From the NCBI GenBank assembly GCA_963971225.1, contig OZ020268.1:117007510-117071509 (forward strand): 64,000 bases of DNA. Reading direction: 5' to 3'. The notes beneath the pieces were generated by a model. It did no database searches, was not told the DNA's origin, and was given only the letters and a program-made list of their open reading frames with translations. The DNA comes from Melieria omissa (taxonomy: Eukaryota > Arthropoda > Insecta > Diptera > Ulidiidae). Numbering within the stretch: position 1 is the stretch's first letter; every line of letters starts with the position of its first letter. A program made the translations under genes and the position numbers. Positions 32,760-44,689 of the stretch are shown here, piece by piece.

Positions 32760-34255
32760 TCCGGCGTTTCTCAGCTACAATTAAATTCCTCAGCTGTAGC
32801 GTAAAAATATGTCGGCCAAAGCGTATGAAAAATCACATCTACCTTATGGGCATTGCTTCGAATACGAATACAAAGCGTTGAGTGTTGTGTGCTTTTATTG
32901 CGCACCAAAAGTTAAATCTTCGGCTTTAAGTGGTTTTATAGGGAAAGACGCCAAGTAAGAGGAACGTTGAAGTAGCTGTTTGCTTAAGGACAAAGAATTG
33001 CTAACTTTAGTTTGATTGATCTTTTCATTGTTTGCATTTATGACAATAGCAATGTTTACCATTTCAGTTAAAAATCAATAAAAAAAAAATATTAAATAAA
33101 ATAAACAAATAGTAAAATAAAGTAATAAAAATGAAAAATTCGAAACAAAACCAAAATCAACAGCCCACATATGTTTTAAAGACCTTTTTTGTGTTTTTCT
33201 AAACTTGAACAGTTAAAGTTGTCTTTGCTTTTGCTGTGCATCTTTGCTTAACATCAACAAAGTGAGCACAATTCACATACAGCACACGTGTCACTTAGTC
33301 AACCGCTGTGACAGAAAGTGAAATGCAAGATTTCGAAATTAGATTAAGTGGAATTCAATGACTACCACGAAACTGTCGCTGTCTTGAAGCTTTCAACTTA
33401 AAGTGTCTAGGGGGCAGATTTGAAATTTGAGCGCCCCAAAAGAATGTAAAAAAATAAAAAGAAAAGAAATAAACTGAAAGATAAACAAGAAATACGGCAG
33501 ACAAAAGTAATTGAATGAAAATCGATTACTTTCAAACCTTTGTGACTTTTTCAAAGCGACTGAACAATGACACAACAAAAAGTTGTCAAGTGTTATAAAT
33601 ACTAAAGAAAGAAAAAAGATAACAATAAAGTAGCGATTGTTAAATTGTAAAGTTACACAAATGAAAAATTTTATAAAACTCAAATAATATGTATCAAAAA
33701 TACCAAAAATTTTTAGCTCGATTGTTGCAAGCAAATAAAATAAAATTACACGCAACTTGGGTCACTGGCGAAGGTTGATTTTTTTGTATTTTTTGTTGCA
33801 TTGGCAACACTGTTTGTTTTCGTGTTTTTGTCAATAAAATTACAGTTGCCATATAATGAATTATGAATTGATTGTTTTATTGGCAGACAATTGCTTTATT
33901 TATTTATTATTTCTACTAGAAATATTTGTAAATGATTGATTTGGCTTGCAGCGGTTTTGATTCAACCGGTTTGGACACAATTGGCGGCTGGGTTGGGCAA
34001 TCGATATACGTAAATATTAGTTTTTGTTGTATTGTAAAGGCTGGTAGCTGTGTTGTTACAAAAATGGATTAATAACCAATGATTGGAGGAGGGCGCAGAA
34101 AATCGTTTTATATGCTTATTGGATCGAAATTGAATTGGTTTTTGTTTTTGCGTGCGTGTCAATTTTTCCAACAATGTTCAATCATCAATCATTGGCGCAT
34201 ATAAAGCCAACAAATCCTACTTAACCTCAATTAAGACTTTTTATATATGAATAAT
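32760..34255. other. No gene; AT-rich DNA
   Basis: Scattered low-complexity frames only. 33040-33130 is AAATAAA-rich. Confidence 0.4.
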
Positions 34256-35130
34256 TTTTTTTATTTACCAAAAAAAAGCCTTTAGCTTCAGAGCGTTTTT
34301 CTTTGTGAACGCTTCAAGTGCCACTTTGGCAACACGAATTTTTGCTGCATTAAACCGTTTGGTCGGAACAAACGAAACGAACTGTGTATGTGTGTGTGTG
34401 TGTTTGTATGTTTTTGTGTATGTATGTAAGCGTTCATTGCAAGCATGCCCCACCCACTCAAAGGGATGCGCCGCAGCTGCTTTGTAGCACTGCAAGCCAC
34501 CGCAATGCGTAACGAAGCGTAGGCGGCATGTGGGGAATAAGTAGGATCGCTCAACAGCGGCCGCACAAATGCTACTTTTGGGTTAAGCAAATAGCGGCAG
34601 CGACGAGTGGCAACCGCAAGCCTACACTTACGCACACACACAAAGCAACAAACTATTTAGCTGATGTGCAAATATGTGTATGGTTGCATACTTATGAAGC
34701 GGCGTGCGGCATGTGCGCGCATAAAGGTGCACAAAGTCAGTTAAAATATTTGATTAGTTGACGTTAATTAAAACAAGTTTCTCAGGAGTAGGCAGCAGCA
34801 ACAGCAACAACAACAACAACAACAGCAACAACAACAACAAGACTAATTTTTACCGACAAACCCATCAGCATTTGAACGTCAACGTAAATCTTAAGCAATA
34901 TTCGGCATCAAACGCTACGCAAATTTAACCCTTAACCCACTTAAAGTTTACTCACATTCTGTGCAAAGCATATTTTGGAGTATTTTCAAACGCTTTGCTG
35001 CATAATTAGGCGATGCCTGCGGTGAGCTGAGCACTTTTCAGCTGTTAGAAAAAAAATTTTGCATGGAGGTTAGACTATTTTTTTAGTGCTGGGGCAACTA
35101 AAATGTGGTTTTAGCTGCGCAATTAAGAAA
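34256..35130. other. TE-poor non-coding island
   Basis: (TG)n run at 34387-34404, (CACA)n at 34630-34642 and a (CAACAG/CAACAA)n tract at 34795-34840. No gene supported. Confidence 0.45.
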
Positions 35131-35139
35131 CTAAAGTCC

Positions 35140-35520
35140 TAAGAAATTCAAAATTATACAAAATAACAGAATGAAACAATAGAAAGAATAAAAACAGAAT
35201 GAAACTAAGTAACAGAAAAAAGGAAAATCATAAACAAAACAACAACAAACAAACAAAACAGCAACAAAATATACAAAAAAGGAAGCAATGAATAAAAAGT
35301 AAAAATAGAATGAAACAATATGCAGAATACAAACAGAATGAAACAAAGTAACAGAAAAAGGAAAATCACAAAATTGCAACAAAATATACAAAAAAAGAAG
35401 GAATGAATAAAAAATAAAAGCAGAATGAGACAATATACAGAATACAAACAGAATGAAACAAAGTAACAGAAAAAAATCACGAAATCGCAACAAAATATCC
35501 AAAAAAAGAAAAAAATGAAT
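35140..35520. repeat. A-rich tandem repeat, about 115-140-bp units, three copies
   Basis: CAGAATGAAAC(T/A)AAGTAACAGAAAA recurs at about 35195, 35335 and 35450. ATATACAAAAAAAGAA-type and GAATGAATAAAAA follow in each. Minus-strand Phe/Leu-rich frames here are artefacts. Confidence 0.75.
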
Positions 35521-35524
35521 AAAA

Positions 35525-35955
35525 AAATTATAATAAAATATTTAAAATTTTTTTAAAGATATTCAACAAATTATGCATAACAACAAAGGTGTGAAATTTT
35601 TAATTGCAACGAAGTGTGATGCAGTTTCCGGTCTGTCAGTCAGCTGGTTTTAACTAAAAATATTGTAGACATGCTTGACTGCAGCTGCTTCCTTATTTCT
35701 GCTACTAAAGTGTGATGACGTAGAGCGCTACACAGGTCGATAAGGCAGTTTTGGTGTTTTATATCACGTTTAGACTAAAACGAAAATACGTGTTTTCGGC
35801 TTGTTTTGTGTTTTCGGCTGAAAATGCCTTGAAAATGAGTGGTTTTGTCTTGGATATACTATCGAAACGAAAACGGCTCAGTGAGATTTTTTAATAAAAA
35901 CTCAAACGAAACTCAAAGTCAAATGCGATACGATTTTTCGTATTATTTGGTTATA
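35525..35955. other. Nothing recognised
   Basis: AT-rich. GTTTTCGGCTTG/GTTTTCGGCTGAAAA words near 35790-35825 hint at a degraded MITE but no ends were found. Confidence 0.35.
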
Positions 35956-35959
35956 TAAT

Positions 35960-36522
35960 TACGAAGCAGCGGACGAGATGGCAAAAAAGGCGTCGCCTTG
36001 TCTGCCACCGAAGTGGATACCTCTGTGTTTCCTTCGATTTCTGCCCTGTACATGTATATTGAAAGGTTGACCAAAAAGGAAATTGAGTCGTCATGGCGTA
36101 CCAGGACTGATTGCGGCATCTGCCACACGATTCGTACTGTCCCTGAGTCGTACCTCCATTCGGCAGTTCGTTGGAGTCATCACCGGACACTGCGCTATTG
36201 GATCTGTGCTTACCAAATGGCGCCTATCATCCGGTGATGTGTGCCGTAGCTGTGGAGATGAAGAAGAAGTAGAAACGATACAACACTTCCTGTGCCACTG
36301 CCCGGATCTGCAGGTAGGTCAAGGTTCCTGACACACCTGGCTTGCACGGCGAAAGTCGAAATCTCGAATCTGCTCTCCTTCATTAAGAGATCGAACTGGT
36401 TTCCCCTTGATTGATACTATTGGTTAGCTCCAGAACACCATAAGAAGGGATTCACAATGGGCCATTCTGGCCTCCGAGTGGAAGTCCTGTCCTGTCGCAC
36501 ACACACTTCCCTTACCTAACCT
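35960..36522 (+). mobile_element. 5'-truncated LINE (family B-like) with TAACC-type 3' end, plus strand
   Basis: The plus strand begins inside the last RNase H block (EAADEMAKKAS, about 35963-35995). It continues with IRQFVGVITGHCAIGSVLTKW (about 36152-36215), then CRSCGDEEEVETIQHFLCHC (36244-36303, a CX2C...HX3C zinc-like motif), then VEISNLLSFIKRSNWFPL across a frameshift. The 3' UTR carries GGGATTCACAATGG and GGCCTCCGAGTGGAAGT, words also found in the family B end at 3.2 kb, and ends in TTACCTAACCTAAC. In-frame stops upstream make it a dead copy. Confidence 0.75.
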
Positions 36523-36769
36523 AACATAGTTATATAAGTTTATATTTAATTTACGTGTTAGGCAAGGCATATGCTATCAATTACTAGTTACAAAAGGAAT
36601 TGTTCAAAATATATTTTGATATGATTGAAAGATATTTTGTAGAATAATCCAGAGATAGTATTGTGAAATAAAAGTAAAGACTGGACGCGCCATTTTTAGC
36701 TTAGACTGGAAACTTTTCATCCTACCCTCGTAGCTGTAATGGTTCTCAAAATTTGGTTCTCAAAAAAAC

Positions 36770-37570
36770 AGTCAGGCGGTGTCATATTTGTTCCGTCTTT
36801 CCAAGCTGCAGCAAATCTCTTAACGAAACTACGCGGCAGCTTCATATTCACGTATTCCAGGAAACTGTAGAACAGACGAGCTCAGTTGGCCGGGTATGAT
36901 TGATGTTTGATATATCAAGGTATCTGGTATCCCTTTTGTAACATGTAAGCTTCGTACTCATACAAGTTCCAAGCAAGAAACTATAACCGAAAATGTGCTG
37001 AAGGCAACACCGGATCTACTATGCGCCAATTTCAACTTCCATCCTTAAACTTCCTTGGAAACTTCTATAACTACAAAGGGACCAGACTACAACCATGATT
37101 GATGAACTGAAGTTTGGTTGCCGAAGCTGTAAGAACGAAAGAGATGAAGAAAACGTTCTTCAATTTCTATGTACTTGCAGCTCATTATCGAAAAGAAAAA
37201 AGGGTCATCTGGACAACTAATTGTTTGAAAATTTAGGGTACCTAACCGATGTAACTATTAGGCTTCGTAGAGAGCTCAAACTGGTTTAATTAAACTTCCA
37301 ACGTTAAACTTCCGTCATTCTAGAAAACTTTTATAACTAAAAAGGGACCAGACTACAACCAGGATTGATGAACTGGCGGGTCTCTGTGTTAGTGACAGCT
37401 ACGCTAGAAGGTTGCCTACCGAAGCTGTAAGAACGTACTTAACTTTCTATGTATTTGAACTGCATTATCGACAAGAAAGAAGAGCACTTTGGACAATTAC
37501 TTCTTTGACAATATAGGGTACCTAACTGATAGAACTATTTACAGTAGGGAGCTCAAACTGGTTCAATGAA
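36770..37570 (+). mobile_element. Degenerate LINE relic with internally duplicated C-terminal region
   Basis: IPGNCRTDELSWPG (about 36855-36895) matches an RNase H block (GN..ADELA). CRSCKNERDEENVLQFLCTC (about 37121-37190) is the zinc-like motif, followed by NLGYLTDVTIRLRRELKLV. The segment from about 37028 to 37290 is then repeated, more decayed, at about 37296-37567: both carry AAAGGGACCAGACTACAACC, TGATGAACTG, CGAAGCTGTAAGAACG, AGGGTACCTAAC and GAGCTCAAACTGGTT. Frames are broken in both copies. Confidence 0.6.
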
Positions 37571-37581
37571 TGAGTGGACTT

Positions 37582-37903
37582 CTTCTTCTTCTTCTTGACT
37601 GGCACGACAGCCCGATTACGAGACTAAGGGCTAGCTACCCGCAACCAACCGTGTTGTGCGTGCGAATGTTTTTACAAGGTTGGAAGGGACCTACAGTTTT
37701 ATGCCGATTTCGAACGGCGAGTTGGGAGCTTTTTCATAGGCAATTTTACTCTCAGAGGTTTGTCATTTCCTGCTGAGAGGACAGCCGCCGAAAGAGAAAT
37801 TGTTGTTTATCTTTTTTTTCGGCGCTAACGCAACGAAGTATTGAACTCGCGGAGTATTGACTCGCGGCCCAAAGTAATAGCCAGCTGAGCTACGGCGGCT
37901 GCC
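37582..37903 (-). mobile_element. tRNA-derived SINE (about 322 bp) with 8-bp target duplication
   Basis: On the minus strand the head GCCGCCGTAGCTCAGCTGGC contains a Pol III A-box (37878-37893), and GAGTTCAATACT (37838-37849) lies at B-box distance, so a tRNA-like promoter drives the 5' end. The body is unrelated to tRNA, and the tail is (GAA)n next to the 3' end (TTC repeats at 37580-37594 on plus). GTGGACTT flanks both ends (37574-37581 and 37904-37911), a target-site duplication. It is non-coding and would depend on a LINE for movement. The anticodon-like middle and parent tRNA were not assigned. Confidence 0.8.
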
Positions 37904-37911
37904 GTGGACTT

Positions 37912-39560
37912 AAGTTCCATTGATTGTGGTGGTTGAAGTGGGCTCTAGAAAATTCCAAAACATATAACTGAAATCCCAGCATCTACTAATAATCCGTTCA
38001 CGACTGACTGTACAGCTACGCTGCCATCCGCCATTGTCTGACGCGCATTGCCGTAGGGCAGGAAAGCGCCGTATGGCCACATTAATAACACACAACACAT
38101 TGTCATAGAGCACAAACAAGCAAAACAACAAAAACAAAACAAAAAACACTAAAAGGAAAGCATTAAAACTGAACACGAAAAAGGAGCAAAAAACCAAAAT
38201 TGCAAAAGACGAAAATCGTTGCCTACTTGTAGGCTGCGGAGCGTAAATGTCATTACACCGCACTGCAGCGGCGGCTGCACATGTATGCGGCATGTGTAAG
38301 CATACATGCAGACATTTGCGTCTGAGTGCATAATTTGCAGTGCATGTGCAACATTTACAGTCTCGAGGCAGGCAGCCATGAAGAAAAGCGCGCGAGATGC
38401 AGCAGAGCAGCCAGCAGGGGGAAGAAAGAAATTAACGGAAAGCGGAAGGCAGCAGGCGACATTCAAGTTGCAGGCAGTAAAAAACAAAAACAAAAAACAA
38501 AAACACCAAATGAGAAGAGTTGAGTTTTGCAGTTTTGACAAGTGCACAATACACGCATTTGGGTATGTGCGTGTATGTGTGTGTGTGTGTGTTGTCAAAC
38601 TAGGCATATTTGTTGTATTTAAATACGACGCTGAATTTGCCGCATTCAGCAGCACAACCAAAACAAAAATGCATGAAACGAAAAAATCTACTAAAACGCA
38701 ATAAAATAAAAAAAGGAAAAAAAGAAAACCGACGAAAGGCTCAGCGCAAAGTGCAGGCAAACAAATTTCTGCAGCACAGCCAGCAGGCGTTAATAATGGC
38801 TGCTCTGTGCGGTTGTGGCTGCGATTTGCTCTGTTTTTGCAGTTTTTTTCTTTTCTGTTTTTGTTGTTTTTTCGTTTTATTGCATTCATTTTGTTTTTAT
38901 TTTCAGCTTATTTTACATTCGGTTGTTTTTCCGTTATTTTTTTGGTTGTTTTTATTTTTGCAAAACTTTTTCACTTCTTGCCGTCGAACGTGATGACGTC
39001 GTTGAAAGTGCATTGACTGCGGCGCTGCACTTTTTTTGCGGCGACTGCAAGCCGTTGCAGCGTGCTTTCAACTTTCGTATTGTTGTTGTTGATTTTGATG
39101 TTGTTGTTGGTTTTACTGTTGTTGTTGGTTTTGGTGTTGTTGTGCATGGTGTATGGTGTATGGTTTGTTCATTTTGCACTTTGTTGCCTACTTTAAGGCT
39201 GCATGGCTTGTGGCAGCCAGGCAAAGCAGCAGCAGCGGTTTATGTGTAATGCTGCTCATTTGTTGTTGGGGGTGTTGTTTTTAATTAAAGAATTTTTCTG
39301 TTGTTTGTGCGCTGGCTGTGTCTCAAGTGGGCTAAATCGAATTTGGCAATTGAAATGTGGAAAATTCAAGTGTGCTGAGTGTTGAGCTTGGCTGATGAAA
39401 ATGCAAAAACACCAAAGTGAATTCGAATCGTGTGGATTAACTTTGGCGTTCATGTAATTAGCGGAAGTTGGTTAATGCATTAGAAGATGACTTCTTTCGT
39501 TCACATTCGATTTAAACGTAGCTTTAAGGGTTTTTTATAGATGATGCCGAGTTATGTTTG
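37912..39560. other. TE-poor non-coding island; long minus-strand frame judged spurious
   Basis: A-rich plus-strand composition keeps a 246-codon minus-strand frame open (38149-38889). It encodes Phe/Leu/Cys/His-rich low-complexity sequence including a THTHTHT run from the (GT)n at 38572-38592. TTG repeats at 39080-39145. No gene supported. Confidence 0.45.
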
Positions 39561-39589
39561 TTCTTTGGTTATAAAGTGATAAAATGTAT

Positions 39590-41160
39590 TTGGTAGTAAA
39601 TATATACTACATATATGCATAGTATATAGTAAATGTACTTTATAAATATATACATATTTGTTTTGCTTTATTTGTTGTTGCTTATTGCGAGCAAACATGT
39701 TTTGTTTGTGAAGATACTGAAGTTGTTGAGAGTAGCTTTTGTTCGTTATTATTTAAATTTTTTTTTTAATTTTATTTTATTTTTTGTATTGTATTATATT
39801 GTATATTTTATACTTTTTTATTTTATTTATAGTTAAAGTTTTATATTATATATTAAATTTAATATTTAATATTTTTTTTAATTTTCTTTTTTAATCTTAA
39901 ATATTTAACTTTTTTGATTATGATTATTTTTGTATGTACGTTTTATATTTTCTAAATTGTTATATTTTGTTTTAAATATTTAACATTTTTATATTTTTGT
40001 TTCAACATTTTTAAATTATATGTTTTACATTTGCGATAATTTGTTTACAATTGATAATGTGATTTAATTTTTCATTTTTTTTGTTATATTTTACACTTTG
40101 AATCTTATATTGATTTTTTATAGTTTACAATTTTTTTAGTTTGTATTTTAAATTTTTGTAAAATATGTATATTTTACATTTTCTCAATTTATATATTTTT
40201 TTAAATATGTAACATTTTTATTTCTTAGTCCAAAGTTTTGAAATTTTATTTGTATTATATAGTTTACATTTGTTATAATTTTTTTAAATCTTTTCTATTT
40301 TACACTTTTTATCTTAAATCGATTTTTTATATATGACTATTTTAACTGTTTTTTATATTTTACTATTTTACTATTTTTATATTTTATTTTTTATATTTTA
40401 TTTATTTTTTTATATTGTTTTTTGCATTTTTTATATTTTATTTTATATTTTTTATATTTTATTATTTTTATATATTGACTATTTTTATATTTTATATTTT
40501 ACATTTTTGTTTCATATTTAATTTTTAATTTTATAATTTTATAATTTTTACATTTTTTTATGTTTTCTATTTTTTATGTTTTATATTTTGTATTTTTTTA
40601 TTTTTTAGAGTTTGAATATTTGGTTTAAAATTTAACTTTTTTACATTTTTTTTATATATTTTATGTTCGTGATAATTTACATAGCTTCTTTTTTATTTTT
40701 TACACTTAATATGGTGGTTTTTTTATTTTAAGTTTTTAGGTTAAATATTAAATATAAACAGATGTTTAATATTTATTTATTTTAATATTATTTATTTTTA
40801 TATTTATTTATTTGTATTTAATATTTAATATTTGTTGTTGTTTTTTATGTTTTACTTTATATTTTATTTGTTTTATATTTTACATTTATTTTATACATTT
40901 ATTTTATAATATTTTGTATTTCATATTTTTAATTTTATATTTTTTTATTTTGTTCTTGTTAATTTTTATATTTTATTTCTTGGTAATTTTCAAATTTTTA
41001 TATTATAATTTTTGTATTTTGTGTGTAATGTTTTATTTTTATTTTTAATTTTTATTTTTTATTGTTTATATTTTAATTGTTATATTTAAGTTTTTTATAT
41101 TTTGCTTTTAACTTTATATAAAATAATTCACATTTCGCATTTTATAATTAATTTTTGTCT
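39590..41160. repeat. T-rich ATTTTTATATTTTA simple-sequence block (about 1.5 kb)
   Basis: TTTTATATTTTA and TTTATATTTTATTTT words are repeated irregularly, with TTACATTTTT variants. The reading frames are only Phe/Ile/Leu/Tyr and are artefacts. Confidence 0.85.
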
Positions 41161-43440
41161 TCTTCCATTTCAGCATTTTGTATGGTTTTTTGTTTGCCAG
41201 CGCTTTTGCCGTTATTTCTGTTGTGCTGCTTCTGAATTGTTTCCGTTGCCAGCCATCCGAGCTCACTCCACCCCCTCGGCAGCAAGTCACACGCACTCGA
41301 AAGGCACCCAACTGCGTGTCTTCCTCTTCCGCTGGTGCGTTTCCCGGACTCTTTTACAACCCCCTTTCTCGCTCATTCTCCTTCATGCCCACACAGCAGT
41401 CCTCGTACGGCGTCGCCTGCCCACGCGCAGACACCATAAGTGCATTTAAGGATAATGCTGATGATTACTGCCGAGTGCACATTTGTATGTGTGTGTGTGT
41501 GTGTGTGTGGACGTGCGTATGTGCGCAAGTGTGTCGTGTCGCTGCTTTTATTGTACAACATGGCGAATATTTACAGATGACAAGTGCATCTGATGCGCTG
41601 TCGCCTGCACTGTCTGTCGTTCATTGTGGCGCGCAGCACTGCACTTGCGTTGTCTGCGGGCCGCGGCGAAATGAAATGAATATTAAAATATCCTCTTTCG
41701 CCGTATTCATATGCAGCAACATGTGCGGCGCTTGTTGCTGCCATTCGCAATAAAAACGAATGAATAAGATATCCATTTTAAATTTTATTTAAAATGTTTT
41801 CGTTTTTCGCCTGCAGTCACAGACTTTGGCAGACACGCACACACGCACACATATTTTAACTTATGGACGAAGCGAGAAATAATTTCGTACGGCATGTCCT
41901 GCAGACAAATCCTAGCAACAAAAAATGCAGAACGAAATCATAACACAGCTTATCCGTTGTTGCTTTCCATGTTGTTTTTGTGCGGCAAAACTGACTGCAG
42001 GCGTTGGTTCAGATCGACTCGGCAGCCGGACAGATGTACAAATCTGAATCACGCCTGCTGCTGCTTTCGAAGAATTAAAAGAAATTCAAACAATATAAAA
42101 AATATACACAAAATTGTCTTTTATGCAACCAAACCTTTTCTTTTATTTTTAGCAAAAAATTAAAAAAAAGTAGCAGCGGCGCAACAAACGCTGCCAAATT
42201 GCTGCTGTGCTGTCGAGTGGCGCTGTTTTACCTGTTGTTATTATTATTGTTGTTGTTGATGATTGTCGATTCAGAACGTTTCTGAAGTGGGGGGCCGTGC
42301 GCGCTGCCAAAACAACTTCACCTGTCAGCGTGAAAATAAATTTGCGCTACAAGCGAGTAAATCATGTCCGATGTCTTTCGGCGGCAGTCGAGCTTGAAGC
42401 GCAAACGCAACGCCCGATTCACAGTCGAAAGAAAAGAGTGCTGCACTGACGTTGAGTGTCAAAAACACAGCGCACGAAATTTGGTAGCAAATAAATCAAC
42501 AACAACAACAACGCATCCGAAGACGGCACTGAACCACTGAGGAGTAGCCACCAAGGCTCGAAGTGCAACGTTTGCGTTTATTTATGCTGACGACTGCTTT
42601 TGTTTTTCGAAAAAGAATATAAACAAAAATAAAACAAAGAAAGGGTTTCTTTTTCAAATAAATGAAATAACCGAAAAAGGGGTCCAAAAATGGTTTTCAA
42701 CAGAAATTTTCGAAGTAAATATTTGTTTTCCTTGCAACTTTTCAGCATGCATGCAGCAGTCCAACATAAACACACATACACATACACACACACACAGAAG
42801 GAGAGGAAGCAGCAGCGCTGGCAAGTGGCTGACTGGATGGGGTGCTGCGCCGACCAGCTTCGCATCGTTGCTGCTTCCGCCAACTCGACTGCTGCAGTTC
42901 GCGGAATTCCTATTAATTTGTGTGCCGAAAATCCAATTAAGTGCTTAGCACAAAAAATACGCACAGCGCAAGCAAGACGCAACCCGAGCAGCGGCAGCAA
43001 TCAGCGGCAAAAAGGGTTCCGACTGCAAGAAATTTCAATGCAGTGGCACAAATGCGAATTTCGTGCGCGACATGAAGTGCCAATTGAGACTGAGTACGAG
43101 TGCCTCATTCCATTCGGCGTGCGCCCCGATCCTTCGACCCGTCTGCCAGTCAGTCTTTACGTGTGCACTTCGATGTTTATGGTTGTACGTGTGTGTTTGT
43201 GTGGGTATAGGTGTGTGTGTGTATGGTATGTTTTCGTATTCTTGTTTACAGGGCGCGCAGGTATTTAGCGAAAGATTTAGTATCTACGAGTACGATGCAG
43301 TTTATGCAAGCTGACTGTTTGCTGTGCGGCAAGTGAGGCTGAATAAATGTAGTTGTAGAAAATATTTCTAACAAAATCCTAGAAATACGCTTACAAGCGC
43401 CATACAGTTGGAAGTTGTAGCGATGTAGAAATCTAATTTG
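41161..43440. other. TE-poor, GC-richer non-coding island
   Basis: Contains (GT)n at 41485-41508, (CACA)n at 42769-42796, GTGTGTGT at 43213-43222 and TTG/CAA runs (42250-42262, 42498-42512). Several frames of 100-190 codons overlap on both strands but show no domain, consistent composition or start context. Confidence 0.45.
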
Positions 43441-43469
43441 GATTTAATTTAAAAAGTTTAAAACTTTAA

Positions 43470-44163
43470 CTCTTTCGACCCCAATGTTGCCTGAGAGCAA
43501 CTTCACCTATTCGTCATCTTATAGCAAAATCTACAATTGGTTTATGGGTTTAATTTAAGTAGGCACCAACAAATTAATATTTTTAGAAGTGAATTTAAAG
43601 CAAATTACAAAAATGTTACTGTTATTCCCAAAATAGTTTCCAATAATTTGCAGCGGTTTGAGGGAAAGTTTGTGTTCGAATTGAAGTCTACGCATTATGC
43701 GCGTTTGATCAAAACCCTGTTTCTTTAATAATGGTTAAATAAACTCAAAAAATTATAATTTTGTATTTTTCCATAAATATTAAATAATTTTTCTACAACT
43801 AAAAAATATTGATACAAAATGTATTTAATCCGCTTTAAGCTCAAAGCTAAAGGGAAAGTTTGTGTTCTAATTGAAGTCTACGAATTGGGTGTGTTTGATT
43901 AAAACTCTCTTTCTTTAATAATGATTAAATAAAATCAAAAAGTGATAGTTTTGCATTCTTCCAAAAATATTTAATAATTTTTTTGTAATTAAAAAAAATT
44001 TATACAAAATTTATTTAACCCGTTTTAAGCTAAAATTGTTCAAAAGTAAACTAGCTCTAGAGCTCTAACAAAGAGGCGTGGCGACACGTCTTAGGAAAGT
44101 TGTTCTTGATTTAAATACTTAAAAGTAATATCGAGACACAGCGTAAAATTCGGGGTCGAAGGG
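43470..44163. mobile_element. piggyBac-like non-autonomous element (about 694 bp)
   Basis: TTAA at 43466-43469 and 44164-44167 flanks inverted ends CTCTTTCGACCCC (left) and GGGGTCGAAGGG (right), a roughly 13-bp imperfect inverted pair. CCCTTTCGACCCC next to TTAA is typical of piggyBac-like ends. The interior has a two-copy tandem duplication of about 190 bp (GGGAAAGTTTGTGTTC at 43662 and 43852) and no transposase sequence. Confidence 0.6.
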
Positions 44164-44264
44164 TTAAGTTTGAGTCGCAATTGAAATTTTAGATTTGTAA
44201 AAAGTGTAAGACGCGTGGCAGCGGTTTTTACGAGAGCGACATTCTTTACTCGTTCATTTTAGAT

Positions 44265-44610
44265 ACGCGACTACAAAGTGGGTGGAACTGGGAACTTGTA
44301 GGACCAGCAAAATCCCAACTTCTCTCTGAGCAAAACCAATTATATCCTTAATCTCTTTCACGGTACATACGACTGCTGATAGGTATGACAACAGGTCACT
44401 GTCTAACTAATTGGGTCTAGGAACCCGAGGGTCTAGGAACCCGAGAAGCACGGAACAATAGCACACGTCCTATGTCACTGACCAGGCTTTCCAAGATGCA
44501 GTAATTGGCAATCTTGGGCAGTGCCTTTATTGGTTCGTTGCACGACTTGGTTAAAATCCCCTCGAAAGATCTATTATCCTTCGAAAATACGTCCTATGCT
44601 TATGGCAGTT
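44265..44610 (+). mobile_element. LINE C-terminal relic, plus strand
   Basis: The plus strand reads LIGMTTGHCLTN (about 44375-44411) and, after stops, LAILGSAFIGSLHDLVKIPS then KDLLSF (about 44507-44580). This is the tail pattern seen in the other family B-like ends. The zinc motif itself is destroyed, and a 15-bp duplication of GGTCTAGGAACCCGAG is visible at 44414-44445. Confidence 0.55.
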
Positions 44611-44689
44611 GGCTAGTTTTCAGCAAATAAACTCGGGAACCTCAAAAGACCCTTTGTGATGTCTGAAGAGAGCGCAGGTTATATTGCAA

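Noticed and set aside
38149..38889. 246-codon minus-strand open frame
   Set aside because: It crosses a GT microsatellite (His-Thr run) and A-rich DNA, with Phe/Leu/Cys-rich composition and no recognisable motif. Likely a composition artefact.
41178..41753. 191-codon plus-strand frame in the 41-kb island
   Set aside because: It contains a Cys-Val run from (GT)n, has no motif and overlaps another frame of 115 codons. No start context or conservation could be judged.
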